A stretch of 64,000 nt of DNA from Volucribacter amazonae (GCF_029783845.1 NZ_LWID01000001.1:1651001-1715000), one strand, 5' to 3'. Shown: positions 17,249 through 27,175, numbered from the stretch's first letter. Notes: generated by a model not told the origin, from the letters alone. Translations and numbers: made by a program.

Positions 17249-18124
17249 ATGAAAGAACAACAATATCAACAAGATAACGACAAATTATACCGATACCTAT
17301 TTAAAGATCGTGCGGTACGAGGCGAGTGGGTACGATTAAATCAAACCTTTACCGATACCCTAAATACCCACCATTATCCAAAGCCTGTACAGCATTTATT
17401 AGGCGAGATGATGGTCGCTACCAGTTTATTAACTGCTACCTTAAAATTTAAAGGTGCAATTACTGTACAAATTCAGGGGGAAGGTCCACTAAAACTTGCA
17501 GTAGTTAATGGTTCAGATCAACAGCAATTACGAGCCTTGGCAAGAGTAGATGGCGAAATCACGAATGATATGACATTAGCTGAAATGGTGGGGAAAGCGG
17601 TATTGGTTATTTCAATTATTCCTACAGAGGGCGAGCGTTATCAAGGCATTATTAGTCTAGATAAACCAACATTAACTGAATGTATTGAGGATTATTTTGT
17701 CCGTTCTGAACAATTACAAACCCAATTAATTATTTATTCAGGTGAAATGGAAAATAAACCTGTGGTAGCAGGAATGTTGTTACAAATTATGCCTGATGGC
17801 TCTGGGCATGAACAAGATTTTGAGCATTTGGCTACCTTAACGGCAACAGTTAAACCAGAAGAGCTTTTTGCCTTATCTGCCGAACAATTATTGTATCGCT
17901 TGTACCATGAAGAAACCGTTGAAATTTTTTCGCCACAACCCCTGACCTTTCATTGTGGCTGTTCTCAACAGCGTTCTGGTGCAGCCTTATTATTACTGCC
18001 AGAACAAGAAATTGAGGAAATTCTAGCAGAGCATCAAGGTACTATTGATATGCAATGCGAATGTTGTGGCACACATTATTTTTTCAATAAAGCCACCATT
18101 GATCAGCTCAAAACAACAAATTAA
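17249..18124 (+). CDS. hslO: Redox-regulated chaperone Hsp33
   Basis: Hsp33 is a cytoplasmic holdase switched on by oxidation of zinc-bound cysteines. The 291-residue protein shows the N-terminal domain (YLFKDRAVRGEWVRL, HHYPKPVQHLLGEM) and the C-terminal zinc switch CGC near residue 233 and CECC near 270, so all four ligands are present. It starts 16 bp after cysE with GGA upstream. glmU follows after 13 bp, suggesting a run of co-transcribed genes. Confidence 0.95.
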   Translation: MKEQQYQQDNDKLYRYLFKDRAVRGEWVRLNQTFTDTLNTHHYPKPVQHLLGEMMVATSLLTATLKFKGAITVQIQGEGPLKLAVVNGSDQQQLRALARVDGEITNDMTLAEMVGKAVLVISIIPTEGERYQGIISLDKPTLTECIEDYFVRSEQLQTQLIIYSGEMENKPVVAGMLLQIMPDGSGHEQDFEHLATLTATVKPEELFALSAEQLLYRLYHEETVEIFSPQPLTFHCGCSQQRSGAALLLLPEQEIEEILAEHQGTIDMQCECCGTHYFFNKATIDQLKTTN

Positions 18125-18137
18125 GTTAGGAATAGCA

Positions 18138-19520
18138 ATGAAAAATACACAATCAAATAAACCGCTTAGTGTTGTCATCTTAGCAGCAGGTAAAGGCACA
18201 AGAATGTATTCCGATCTGCCTAAGGTATTACATAAGATAGCGGGTAAAGCTATGGTTCAGCATGTCATTGATACAGCCAAAAAACTTCATGCGCAAAATA
18301 TTCATCTGATTTATGGGCATGGTGGCGAGTTAATGCAAACACATTTACAAGACCAACCTGTAAACTGGGTATATCAGGCAGAGCAATTAGGTACAGGGCA
18401 TGCTATGCAACAAGCTGCGCCGTTTTTTCAAGATAATGAAAATATTTTAATGCTTTATGGCGATACGCCGTTGATTAGTCAACACACTCTCACTCAACTT
18501 ATTGAGGCAAAACCAGAAAAAGGCATTGCTTTATTAACTGTTAATCTAGCCGATCCAACGGGCTATGGACGAATTTTGCGACACAATGGTAATGTTATCG
18601 GTATTGTTGAACAAAAAGATGCCAATGATGAGCAACGTCAAATCCAAGAGGTCAATACAGGCGTGATGGTATCTGACGGAGCTAGCTTCAAAAAATGGCT
18701 TGCCAAATTAGAAAACAACAATGCTCAAGGCGAATATTATATGACTGATGTTATCGCTTTAGCTTACCAAGAGGGTTGTCCAATCGTTACTGTACAAGCA
18801 GAAGATATTTTAGAAGTAGAAGGGGCGAATAATCGTTTACAGCTTGCTAAATTAGAACGCTATTACCAACGTAAACAAGCACAACATTTATTACTTGCAG
18901 GCGTGATGTTACAAGATCCTGAACGCTTTGATCTGCGTGGCGAGCTTAGCCATGGTAAAGATGTGGAGATTGATGTCAATGTTGTTCTTGAGGGCAAAGT
19001 GTGGTTAGGAAATCAAGTAAAAATCGGGGTAGGTTGTGTATTAAAAGATTGTGAGATCGCCGATGGGGTAGAAATAAAACCTTATTCAGTGATTGAGCAA
19101 GCGAAAATTGATCACCACGCGATTATTGGACCATTCTCACGTTTACGCCCGGGTAGCGAATTAGGGGCAGAAACTCACGTTGGCAATTTTGTGGAAATTA
19201 AAAAATCTTCTATTGCCCAAGGTTCAAAGGTTAATCATCTTGCTTACATTGGCGACAGTGAAATTGGGCGTCAATGTAATATTGGTGCAGGTGTGATTAC
19301 TTGCAATTATGACGGTGCAAACAAATTCAAAACCATTATCGGCGATGATGTTTTTGTTGGCTCGGATAGTCAATTAATCGCGCCTGTGGAAGTAGAAAGC
19401 GGTGCAACTATTGGAGCAGGTTCAACGATAACCAAAGATATTCATCAAAATGAATTGGTTATTACGCGTGTACCACAACTCCATATTCAAAACTGGCAAC
19501 GTCCACGCAAGAAAACTTAA
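18138..19520 (+). CDS. glmU: Bifunctional UDP-N-acetylglucosamine synthase GlmU
   Basis: GlmU acetylates glucosamine-1-phosphate and couples it to UTP, giving UDP-GlcNAc for peptidoglycan and LPS. The N-terminal pyrophosphorylase has LAAGKGTRMYSDLPKVLHK; the C-terminal half is a hexapeptide beta helix with RLRPGSELG and NCDYDG-type sequence (TCNYDGANKFKT). The frame is open from 18045, overlapping hslO, but AGGAATAGC before the ATG at 18138 and the family start fix it there (460 residues). glmS, which supplies the precursor, is also in this window at 24.4 kb. Confidence 0.96.
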   Translation: MKNTQSNKPLSVVILAAGKGTRMYSDLPKVLHKIAGKAMVQHVIDTAKKLHAQNIHLIYGHGGELMQTHLQDQPVNWVYQAEQLGTGHAMQQAAPFFQDNENILMLYGDTPLISQHTLTQLIEAKPEKGIALLTVNLADPTGYGRILRHNGNVIGIVEQKDANDEQRQIQEVNTGVMVSDGASFKKWLAKLENNNAQGEYYMTDVIALAYQEGCPIVTVQAEDILEVEGANNRLQLAKLERYYQRKQAQHLLLAGVMLQDPERFDLRGELSHGKDVEIDVNVVLEGKVWLGNQVKIGVGCVLKDCEIADGVEIKPYSVIEQAKIDHHAIIGPFSRLRPGSELGAETHVGNFVEIKKSSIAQGSKVNHLAYIGDSEIGRQCNIGAGVITCNYDGANKFKTIIGDDVFVGSDSQLIAPVEVESGATIGAGSTITKDIHQNELVITRVPQLHIQNWQRPRKKT

Positions 19521-19535
19521 CCATTTAGGACAAAA

Positions 19536-19605
19536 TATAGCTGTTCCACATTGAAATGATACAAGCCGTGCCAATGTTGTATTATTTTACAGTGGAACAG
19601 CTATA
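19536..19605. mobile_element. Short (70-bp) Correia-like inverted-repeat element, copy C
   Basis: TATAGCTGTTCCAC (19536-19549) and GTGGAACAGCTATA (19592-19605) are perfect 14-bp inverted repeats, with inner similarity (TTGAAATGATACAA / TTGTATTATTTTACAG). It has the family ends but an abbreviated core, GCCGTGCCAATG. It fills the glmU-anmK gap and ends 32 bp before anmK; a transcript through it would fold into a long hairpin. Confidence 0.75.
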
Positions 19606-19637
19606 TAATGCCCTCAAGCCTAAACAGGATTAAATTA

Positions 19638-20738
19638 ATGCAACAATATTATATTGGCGTAATGTCTGGCACGAGCTTAGATGGTGTTGATCTTGCGTTA
19701 GTGGATTTTTCTCATCAACCTGCCTTGGTGGTTGCCACAAAATTTATGGCAATGCCTGAAAAAATAAAACAAAAACTGACCGCACTTATTACCGAACCTC
19801 AAATTACCTTATCCCAACTTGGTGAAGCTGATCATTTAGTAGGGCATTTATATGCCGATTGTATTAATCAATTTTTAGCCGAGCAACAACTTAGTGCGAA
19901 TGATATTGTGGCATTAGGTTGTCATGGGCAAACCATTTGGCACGCACCGCAGGGCGATTATCCCTTTACCATGCAAATTGGCGATATGAATATTGTTGCC
20001 ATTAACACAGGTATTCAAACGATTGGCGATTTTCGCCGTAAAGATATGGCATTAGGCGGACAAGGCGCGCCTTTAGTGCCAGCCTTTCATCAAGCCTATT
20101 TTGCCCGTCCTGATCGAGTGGTGGCGGTGTTAAATATTGGTGGCATTAGCAATGTGTCTTTATTGATACCTGAGCAAGCGGTGTTAGGCTATGATCTTGG
20201 TCCGGGAAATACCTTGCTCGATCAATGGATTGCTAAATATCAAGGCAAAAGCTACGACAAGGGGGGAGAATGGGCAAAGACAGGGCAAGTTTATCAGCCA
20301 TTATTACAGGATTTATTAAGTGAGCCTTTTTTCCAACAACCGCCACCGAAAAGTACAGGACGAGAGCAATTTAATCTTATTTGGCTAGAAAAATTTTTGG
20401 CAAAACACACCGCACTTTTACCACAGGATATTCAAGCAACCCTTGTAGCTCTTACGGTACAAAGCATTGTGCAAGATTTGCAAAAAATTGAAACCACCTT
20501 GCCTTGTGAGTTATTAGTTTGTGGCGGTGGCGCTTATAATCCATTGCTAATGCAAGGCTTACAACAGGGATTAGCCCATTGGCAAGTGGCAACTACTGCC
20601 AGTTATGGCTTAGCAGAGGATTATGTAGAGGCGGTGGCTTTTGCTTGGTTGGCCTATCAACGAATACAGCAAAAAACCTCAAATCTTCCCTCGGTAACAG
20701 GGGCTAAAAGTGCGGTCAGTTTAGGAGTAATTTTTTAA
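19638..20738 (+). CDS. anmK: Anhydro-N-acetylmuramic acid kinase
   Basis: AnmK phosphorylates 1,6-anhydroMurNAc recovered from the cell wall to MurNAc-6-phosphate. The 366-residue protein has the family motifs MSGTSLDGVDLALVDF at the start, GCHGQTIWH, RRKDMALGGQGAPLVP and NIGGISN. The frame is open from 19608, but ATG 19638 (MQQYYIG) has AGGA upstream and the family N-terminus. The stop codon overlaps the murQ start by one base (TAATG), so the next recycling step is translationally coupled. Contains several internal uptake signals. Confidence 0.96.
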   Translation: MQQYYIGVMSGTSLDGVDLALVDFSHQPALVVATKFMAMPEKIKQKLTALITEPQITLSQLGEADHLVGHLYADCINQFLAEQQLSANDIVALGCHGQTIWHAPQGDYPFTMQIGDMNIVAINTGIQTIGDFRRKDMALGGQGAPLVPAFHQAYFARPDRVVAVLNIGGISNVSLLIPEQAVLGYDLGPGNTLLDQWIAKYQGKSYDKGGEWAKTGQVYQPLLQDLLSEPFFQQPPPKSTGREQFNLIWLEKFLAKHTALLPQDIQATLVALTVQSIVQDLQKIETTLPCELLVCGGGAYNPLLMQGLQQGLAHWQVATTASYGLAEDYVEAVAFAWLAYQRIQQKTSNLPSVTGAKSAVSLGVIF

Positions 20739-21670
20739 TGACACAACAACCATTATTACAGGATTTAACCCAACTTATTACCGAGCAACGCAATCCTGCC
20801 AGTATAGCTTTGGATCGTTTATCCAGCTTGCAAATCGTCAGCCTGATGAATCAACAAGATAAACTTGTGTCTATTGCCATTGAGCAATGTTTACCCCATA
20901 TTGCACAAGCAGTCGATCATATTGTTGCCGCCTTTCAGCAAGGGGGACGGTTGATTTATCTTGGGGCTGGCACTAGCGGACGGTTAGGTGTGCTTGATGC
21001 CTCAGAATGTCCCCCTACCTTTGGTACAGACCCAAGCCAAGTAATAGGCATTATTGCAGGGGGAGAAACGGCTATACGTTGTGCCGTTGAGGGTGCTGAA
21101 GATAATCAAGCCCAAGCGGAACAGGATTTACAGACAATCGCTTTAAGCTCTAAAGATGTACTAGTGGGGATTGCGGCAAGTGGACGAACCCCTTATGTAT
21201 TAGCAGGTTTGGCTTATGCAAAGCAATTAGGGGCAACCACCGTCGCTATTGTGAGTAATCCACAATCAGCAATGGCACAATATGCGGATATTTGCATTGA
21301 AACCTTAGTCGGAGCGGAAGTCCTTACAGGTTCTAGCCGTTTAAAATCAGGTACAGCCCAAAAAATGGTCTTGAATATGTTGACAACGGCAAGTATGGTG
21401 CAAATGGGAAAATGCTATCAAAATTTAATGGTGGATATGCAAGCCAGTAACGAAAAATTGCGAGCAAGGGCGTTACGGATAGTGATGCAAGCCACAGATT
21501 GTCATAGGGAACAGGCACAATGGGCGTTACAACAAACGGATTACCAATGTAAATTAGCCATTTTAATGTTATTAACTGGGCAAGATAAGGAAAACGCTCA
21601 ACAATTATTACAGGCTCAGCAGGGAAAAATTAGCCAAGTTATGGCATATCTTGCTAGCGATCACTCGTGA
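20738..21670 (+). CDS. murQ: N-acetylmuramic acid 6-phosphate etherase
   Basis: MurQ cleaves the lactyl ether of MurNAc-6-phosphate to GlcNAc-6-phosphate, completing the recycling pathway begun by AnmK. It is a 310-residue SIS-domain protein with AFQQGGRLIYLGAGTSGRLG, DASECPPTFG and GIAASGRTPY, followed by a helical C-terminal domain. It overlaps anmK by one base and converges on cyaA with a 10-bp overlap of the two coding ends (21661-21670). Confidence 0.96.
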   Translation: MTQQPLLQDLTQLITEQRNPASIALDRLSSLQIVSLMNQQDKLVSIAIEQCLPHIAQAVDHIVAAFQQGGRLIYLGAGTSGRLGVLDASECPPTFGTDPSQVIGIIAGGETAIRCAVEGAEDNQAQAEQDLQTIALSSKDVLVGIAASGRTPYVLAGLAYAKQLGATTVAIVSNPQSAMAQYADICIETLVGAEVLTGSSRLKSGTAQKMVLNMLTTASMVQMGKCYQNLMVDMQASNEKLRARALRIVMQATDCHREQAQWALQQTDYQCKLAILMLLTGQDKENAQQLLQAQQGKISQVMAYLASDHS

Positions 21671-24129
21671 TTAGGTTGACTATGGAACGGCAAAATACGC
21701 GTTAATGTACCTTGATGTAGAATTTGATAAAATTGGGGATAATTAAAATTATGTTGCACAATATTATAGGGATTATCCTGCTTATCAATGCCTGACGAAG
21801 TATAAATATGATTGATTTGCTTAATTTTTGCTTCTTTCTTTCCCACACAATGACGGTAAATTTCTAAATGGTTAAGTTCATCAAGAATATAAACATTAAA
21901 AGTGCGATCAGGATTATCCTCAAAAAAGAATTGTAAAAAGCCCTCACTGGCAAAATTATCAATTTCATAAGGATACTTCTGATGTTTAGAAAGCCTATCC
22001 TCAGGGGCTTTTTCGCTGGAACAAGGCGGTTGCTCGTTAGGGTTATTTGATGTAATTTCTTTTAGATTAATACCTCGATCTGCAAAAAAGAGTTGCCAAG
22101 TTTTACCTGCCACACGCAAAATATTAAGGGGCTGTTCATTATTGCCATGCAAGCATTTTTTTAGCAAACTCAATACACATTGCCCCAATTCTTGATGATA
22201 ATAACGGCTATAACAATACACATTAATTTGGGGTAAGGTGGCGTGTTTGTGAATTTTATTGGTTAGCACTTTTAATGCCGACAAAATGGCATTTGCTCCT
22301 TCAAAATGCAGGGTACGCACTTCATTCCATAAATTACGATAAATTAAATCAATACTGCCTACTAAACTTTGTTGTTCTGGTCCAAAACTAAATAAATCAC
22401 TTTGCCGAATAGCTTGTTTGGAATTATACGCAGTCAGTTTTTTAGTGGGATCAGATACGAGATTTACTGCCACCATAAGGTTCTTTATCTCACAGGAATG
22501 ATATAAATCTTCATTGCTGGCGGGAGGCACATTAACTGCAAAAGATAAGCGTAAATCAGTAACAAATTGACGTAAAACATCAAGGCTGACATTTTGGCTT
22601 GAAATATATAATTGCGTATTGGCGGTTAATAAGCCATTAAAATATGCCCAAGATACTAATTTATGCAGGTTTGGATTGTATTCCACATAACGCAGACGGG
22701 ATAATTCTGTAATTTTAGGAGCTTGGTTGACGACATACCAGCCGTCTTTCATCACTTGGCTATTTCTTACTTCAATAAAGGTTAAATGGGCTTCCGATAA
22801 ATCTTTAGAAATCTGTGGATTAAGCAAGGTTACCTTACCCGCAAGTTCTTCAAAGGCGGTATAGAGTTTACGGGTCAAGATACTAATATCTTGTGGCATA
22901 ATGCTATCATCAACCTTATGCTTATGGGCAAAATTGACTAAGTTACGATAACTCAACATCAACACTTGTACCAATTCATTATAAATACGTTTGACCTGTT
23001 TAATTTTCCACGCATCACGTGCATTTAAAATATCGGTAGTCTCTTTTGACCATTGCCAAGAATGGATTAAAGACAATAAGGTCTCACTACGCCAATGAGG
23101 TTGGCGATCAAGTTGAGCATCAATATTGGCTTTAACATAAAAACATTGTCGAACAAAATTTAAACGCTTATAGTCTTGAATTTGACTCAAATATTGACTG
23201 ACTTTTTCCAACATAGCCAAATAAGAATCAAAATGGTTCACTGCGGTATCGCCATTAAGCAAACGGCGTTTAAATTCTACCGCAATTAATTGAGTATTAG
23301 GATATTCCCAAGAATAGGCTTCCAATAATAAAATCTTAATGACCGCTTTATAGGGCGAATCAATCCCCTTGTAAAGTTGCCAAAGGGTTGCCCCTAAATA
23401 TTCATTCGCTGATAATTTGCCTAAGCCACCAAAATCTACCCAGTCATCAAGATTAAGCTGTTGTTGTTGCACTAAACGCTGTACTTCGCTTTCATAATCC
23501 TGTTCCTTTTCTACGGCTAAATGCAACCATAACAAAGGCTTACCTGCTAATCTGATAGTAGAACGATAAAATTCATCTAATAATAAGATATGTTGTGCAG
23601 AGCCACTATTTTCGTCAGTCAACGCATCAGCATATTGAAAGGAACGAAAGCGCTGTTGATCCATTAAAAATAAATTCATATCAATAGCAAAGGTTTTTGC
23701 CCAGCTTTGCAACGCATTAAGTTTGGCTAACAACCTTTGTCGCTCAACCTCAGATAAACCTTCTTGATGACAAACCCAAATATCCAAATCAGATTCTGAT
23801 GTTTGTGTAATTGAAGCGATACTTCCCATGACATAAACACCATTAATAGCAGGATTATAACAAGACTGCTTTAACAAGTTTTCTTGTTCATTTGGGGATA
23901 ATTGATGGGATAGGTAATGCTGTTGATAATCCGATAACTGAAAGTGAGCAACCCCTGCTGGGCTATCCGCTAGATAACCCGGCAAATTAGGGTGATTTAT
24001 ATGTAATAATAACGGAAGTAACTGAAAAATATGCCGAAACTCGTTAGAAGCACCTAATAATGCTAACGCTGTTCTTTCTTTTTCTAATGTTGAAACATAT
24101 TTTCTCGCTAGAGCCAGATCATATTGCAA
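21661..24129 (-). CDS. cyaA: Class I adenylate cyclase
   Basis: CyaA makes cAMP, the signal for CRP, which in Haemophilus also controls competence. The 822-residue protein begins with the class I catalytic domain, including the nucleotidyltransferase signature GSIAS...SDLDIWVCH near residues 102-120; the C-terminal half is the regulatory region. The length is close to other Pasteurellaceae enzymes (about 840). It stands alone, divergent from nothing close, with 233 bp upstream to the glmS terminator; its coding end overlaps that of murQ by 10 bp. Confidence 0.95.
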   Translation of the reverse strand: MQYDLALARKYVSTLEKERTALALLGASNEFRHIFQLLPLLLHINHPNLPGYLADSPAGVAHFQLSDYQQHYLSHQLSPNEQENLLKQSCYNPAINGVYVMGSIASITQTSESDLDIWVCHQEGLSEVERQRLLAKLNALQSWAKTFAIDMNLFLMDQQRFRSFQYADALTDENSGSAQHILLLDEFYRSTIRLAGKPLLWLHLAVEKEQDYESEVQRLVQQQQLNLDDWVDFGGLGKLSANEYLGATLWQLYKGIDSPYKAVIKILLLEAYSWEYPNTQLIAVEFKRRLLNGDTAVNHFDSYLAMLEKVSQYLSQIQDYKRLNFVRQCFYVKANIDAQLDRQPHWRSETLLSLIHSWQWSKETTDILNARDAWKIKQVKRIYNELVQVLMLSYRNLVNFAHKHKVDDSIMPQDISILTRKLYTAFEELAGKVTLLNPQISKDLSEAHLTFIEVRNSQVMKDGWYVVNQAPKITELSRLRYVEYNPNLHKLVSWAYFNGLLTANTQLYISSQNVSLDVLRQFVTDLRLSFAVNVPPASNEDLYHSCEIKNLMVAVNLVSDPTKKLTAYNSKQAIRQSDLFSFGPEQQSLVGSIDLIYRNLWNEVRTLHFEGANAILSALKVLTNKIHKHATLPQINVYCYSRYYHQELGQCVLSLLKKCLHGNNEQPLNILRVAGKTWQLFFADRGINLKEITSNNPNEQPPCSSEKAPEDRLSKHQKYPYEIDNFASEGFLQFFFEDNPDRTFNVYILDELNHLEIYRHCVGKKEAKIKQINHIYTSSGIDKQDNPYNIVQHNFNYPQFYQILHQGTLTRILPFHSQPNHE

Positions 24130-24334
24130 AGGGCTATCCTAACCTAATTTTTTATTCCATCATAAACGATGATATATCAATCAATTTTTCTCGCTAAACA
24201 CTATTGTCGTATAGTAATAACATTGAGCAGCGATGATGTTTAAAACTTTATCACTTTCGTCTAGTTAGGTAAAGAGAATCGGAGAGATTAAGGAATTTTT
24301 TATGGGCATATTAATATAAACGAAAAGAAATAAC

Positions 24335-24358
24335 ATTGCCCCATTTAATAGGGGCAAT
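24335..24358 (-). terminator. Terminator after glmS
   Basis: ATTGCCCC (24335-24342) and GGGGCAAT (24351-24358) form a G+C-rich stem, read leftward from glmS, with a T-rich run (GTTATTTCTTTT) after it. The remaining gap up to the cyaA start (24359-24362 and 24130-24334) shows no other clear element. Confidence 0.7.
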
Positions 24359-24362
24359 ATTA

Positions 24363-26195
24363 TTATTCCACTGTAACCGCTTTTGCTAAATTACGCGGTT
24401 GATCCACGTCTGTTCCTTTTATTAAGGCAATGTGATAAGACAATAACTGCAATGGCACAGTATAAAGAATAGGGGCTGTAACCATATCAACCTTAGGCAA
24501 TAAAATGGTTTTTATCCCCTCGCTGGCATCAAAACCAGCGCCTGCATCAGCAAATACATAAAGTTGCCCTCCTCTTGCCCGCACTTCCTCAATATTTGAT
24601 TTTACTTTCTCTAATAAATCATTTTCTGGGGCAACCACCACCACAGGCATATCATTATCAATCAAGGCAAGAGGACCATGCTTTAATTCACCTGCGGCAT
24701 AAGCCTCCGCATGAATATAGGAAATTTCTTTAAGTTTTAATGCCGATTCCATAGCAATAGGATAATATTCGCCTCGTCCTAAAAACAGCGTATGATGTTT
24801 ATCGGCAAAATCCTCTGAGAGCTTTTCTATTTCTTTGTCATAAATTAAGGCTTGCTCAATTTGAGCTGGCAGACGTTGTAAAGCCTGAACAATGTGCTGT
24901 TCTTGTTGTTCAGAAAGATTGCCTTTTAAACGCCCAAGTGCGGTAGTTAATAATAATAAACAGGTTAATTGAGTAGTAAAAGCTTTGGTTGAGGCGACAC
25001 CAATTTCAACCCCTGCTCTTGTCATAAAGGCAAAATCGGATTCACGCACCAAAGAGGAACTCGCGACATTACAAATCGTCATTGCGGACATAAAGCCTTT
25101 TTGTTTTGCCAAACGTAATGCGGCTAAAGTATCCGCCGTTTCCCCTGATTGAGAAAGGGTAATTAAGAGGCTATTGGGGCGACTAACAAACTGACGATAG
25201 CGATATTCTGAGGCAATTTCCACGTCACAGCTCACTCCTGCAATGCCCTCAAGCCAATAGCGAGCCACCATACCGGCATTATAAGACGTACCACAAGCCA
25301 CGATTTGGATATGTTCCACCTTACTGAGGATTTGCTGAGCATTAGGGGTAATCGCCTCTAACACTACTTTACCATTAGCAATACGCCCCTCAAGGGTATT
25401 CATAATGGCAACAGGTTGCTCAAAAATTTCTTTTTGCATATAGTGGCGATATTGCCCTTTATCTGCCGCATCGGTTTCAAAATTCCCCTCGTGAACTTCT
25501 CGTTCCACTTGTTGCCCTGTTTTATCCCAAATCGCCACTTGGCGGCGAGAAATTTGGGCAATATCCCCTTCTTCTAAATAAATAAAACGGCGAGTAACGC
25601 TTAATAATGCGAGGGGATCAGAAGCAATAAAATTTTCACCTACCCCTAATCCAATTACAATCGGACTACCAGAACGTGCCACCACCAAATGATCAGGATC
25701 ATCTTGTAACATTACCACCATACCATAAGCACCACGCAATTTTTCTACGGCATTTTGCACCGCACTTAATAGATTATGGGTTTGGGCATATTGCTGAGCC
25801 ACTAAATGGGCAATCACTTCGGTATCCGTTTGTGAAACAAATTGATAACCTTGTTGCTGTAATTGGCTACGCAGTTGTTCATAATTCTCAATAATCCCAT
25901 TATGTACTACCGCAATTTTACCGCTACGATGAGGGTGAGCATTAATTTCTGATGGCTCACCATGAGTTGCCCAACGGGTATGAGCAATCCCTGTTCCCCC
26001 CAATAAAGGTTGTGCTTCAAGGGCTTCTTCCAAGGCTTTCACTTTGCCAACTCGGCGAACAATATGCAAATGATGTTGTTGATCTAAAATGGCAACCCCT
26101 GCTGAATCATAACCACGATATTCTAAACGATGTAGCCCATCAATTAAGATTTCAGCTACGTCACGTTGTGCCACTGCACCCACAATTCCACACAT
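24363..26195 (-). CDS. glmS: Glucosamine-6-phosphate synthase (isomerizing)
   Basis: GlmS uses glutamine and fructose-6-phosphate to make glucosamine-6-phosphate, entry step of amino-sugar synthesis. The 610-residue enzyme begins MCGIVGAV, with Cys2 as glutaminase nucleophile, and HTRWATHGEPSEINAHPH and DTEVIAHL in the N-terminal domain. Two SIS domains follow (CGTSYNAGMVARYW and SQSGETADTLAAL). A DeoR-type regulator precedes it by 17 bp on the same strand. I see no glmS ribozyme-like leader. Confidence 0.96.
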   Translation of the reverse strand: MCGIVGAVAQRDVAEILIDGLHRLEYRGYDSAGVAILDQQHHLHIVRRVGKVKALEEALEAQPLLGGTGIAHTRWATHGEPSEINAHPHRSGKIAVVHNGIIENYEQLRSQLQQQGYQFVSQTDTEVIAHLVAQQYAQTHNLLSAVQNAVEKLRGAYGMVVMLQDDPDHLVVARSGSPIVIGLGVGENFIASDPLALLSVTRRFIYLEEGDIAQISRRQVAIWDKTGQQVEREVHEGNFETDAADKGQYRHYMQKEIFEQPVAIMNTLEGRIANGKVVLEAITPNAQQILSKVEHIQIVACGTSYNAGMVARYWLEGIAGVSCDVEIASEYRYRQFVSRPNSLLITLSQSGETADTLAALRLAKQKGFMSAMTICNVASSSLVRESDFAFMTRAGVEIGVASTKAFTTQLTCLLLLTTALGRLKGNLSEQQEQHIVQALQRLPAQIEQALIYDKEIEKLSEDFADKHHTLFLGRGEYYPIAMESALKLKEISYIHAEAYAAGELKHGPLALIDNDMPVVVVAPENDLLEKVKSNIEEVRARGGQLYVFADAGAGFDASEGIKTILLPKVDMVTAPILYTVPLQLLSYHIALIKGTDVDQPRNLAKAVTVE

Positions 26196-26212
26196 AATTT
26201 AATCCTTAATGT

Positions 26213-26974
26213 TTACGCACAAATCACTTCCACATGATGTGCTTCTATTTGTTTTTTTATTTCTTTATCCAACAAATCATCGGTAATTAACCGATCAATT
26301 TGTTGCCAAGCTAATTCCAAATTCGGCATTTTTCGCCCTATTTTTTGTGATTCCACCATTACAATCACTTCTCGTGAAACCTCTGCCATCACTTGGCTTA
26401 ATCCCACTAATTCATTAAAGGTCGTTGTACCACGTGCTAAATCAATACCGTCTGCACCAATAAATAATTGGTCAAAATCATAAGAACGTAACACCTGCTC
26501 CGCTACCTTGCCCTGAAAAGACTCCGAACGGGTATCCCAAGTTCCCCCTGTCATCAACAAGGTAGGTTCATTTTCCAGAGCAGATAATTCGTTTGCCACC
26601 GATAAAGAATTTGTCATAACAATTAAACCTTGCTTATGATTTAATTGGCTAATTAACGCTGCTGTCGTGCTACCACTATCCACAATAATGCGATTGTGAT
26701 CACGAATACGTTCCGCTGCGGCTTTAGCTATGGCTAACTTTTGTTTCGAAAGATGTTGTGATTGAGGCTCATATAATAATTCACTCGGCATCAAAACCGC
26801 CCCACCATAGCGGCGCAATAAAAAGCCATTGGCTTCTAATGCGGTAAGATCTTTGCGAATGGTTACTTCAGAGGTATCAAATAAGCTCACAAGTTGTTCT
26901 ACAGACACTTCTCCTTGCTCTTGCAAGAGTTGCATAATGGTATGACGGCGTTGTTGAGTATTACGTTTTGACAT
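26213..26974 (-). CDS. DeoR family regulator upstream of glmS
   Basis: A 253-residue DeoR/GlpR-type regulator with an N-terminal helix-turn-helix (SVEQLVSLFDTSEVTIRKDL, residues about 23-42) and a C-terminal sugar-phosphate sensor domain with IIVDSGSTTAALISQL and FIGADGIDL. It is 17 bp upstream of glmS on the same strand, so they are probably co-transcribed. An amino-sugar phosphate effector and control of glmS are inferred only from position. DeoR proteins usually repress and respond to phosphorylated sugars. Confidence 0.85.
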   Translation of the reverse strand: MSKRNTQQRRHTIMQLLQEQGEVSVEQLVSLFDTSEVTIRKDLTALEANGFLLRRYGGAVLMPSELLYEPQSQHLSKQKLAIAKAAAERIRDHNRIIVDSGSTTAALISQLNHKQGLIVMTNSLSVANELSALENEPTLLMTGGTWDTRSESFQGKVAEQVLRSYDFDQLFIGADGIDLARGTTTFNELVGLSQVMAEVSREVIVMVESQKIGRKMPNLELAWQQIDRLITDDLLDKEIKKQIEAHHVEVICA

Positions 26975-27078
26975 ATTTTTCTTTCGGTTTGATTTTGAAA
27001 CGAAATTTTATAGAGGAAAATATAAGATGTAAAGGTTTTTTCAAACTATTTGAGCTAAAGTGCGGTGGGTTTTTCAAT

Positions 27079-27101
27079 TATAATCGTTCCCTTGAAAATA
27101 A
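27079..27101. repeat. Solo left end of a Correia-like element (remnant)
   Basis: TATAATCGTTCCCTTGAAAA and the next three bases match the left end of the copy at 58306 with about 21 of 24 positions, allowing one gap. No right end is visible nearby. It lies between the DeoR gene and hupA, just after an uptake signal at 27058. Confidence 0.4.
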
Positions 27102-27148
27102 GTCGCCAACAGCAAAACCGTTAGCAATAATGAAGAAAAAATGAAAAT

Positions 27149-27175
27149 AACCCCACTATTCAGCATAGTGGGGTT
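27149..27175 (-). terminator. Terminator after hupA
   Basis: AACCCCACTA (27149-27158) pairs perfectly with TAGTGGGGTT (27166-27175) around a 7-nt loop, followed leftward by a T-rich run (TATTTTCATTTTTTC). Confidence 0.85.

Noticed and set aside
24130..24334. glmS-related small RNA in the cyaA-glmS gap
   Set aside because: Only a terminator stem is clear. There is no second hairpin pair or recognisable promoter for an independent RNA.
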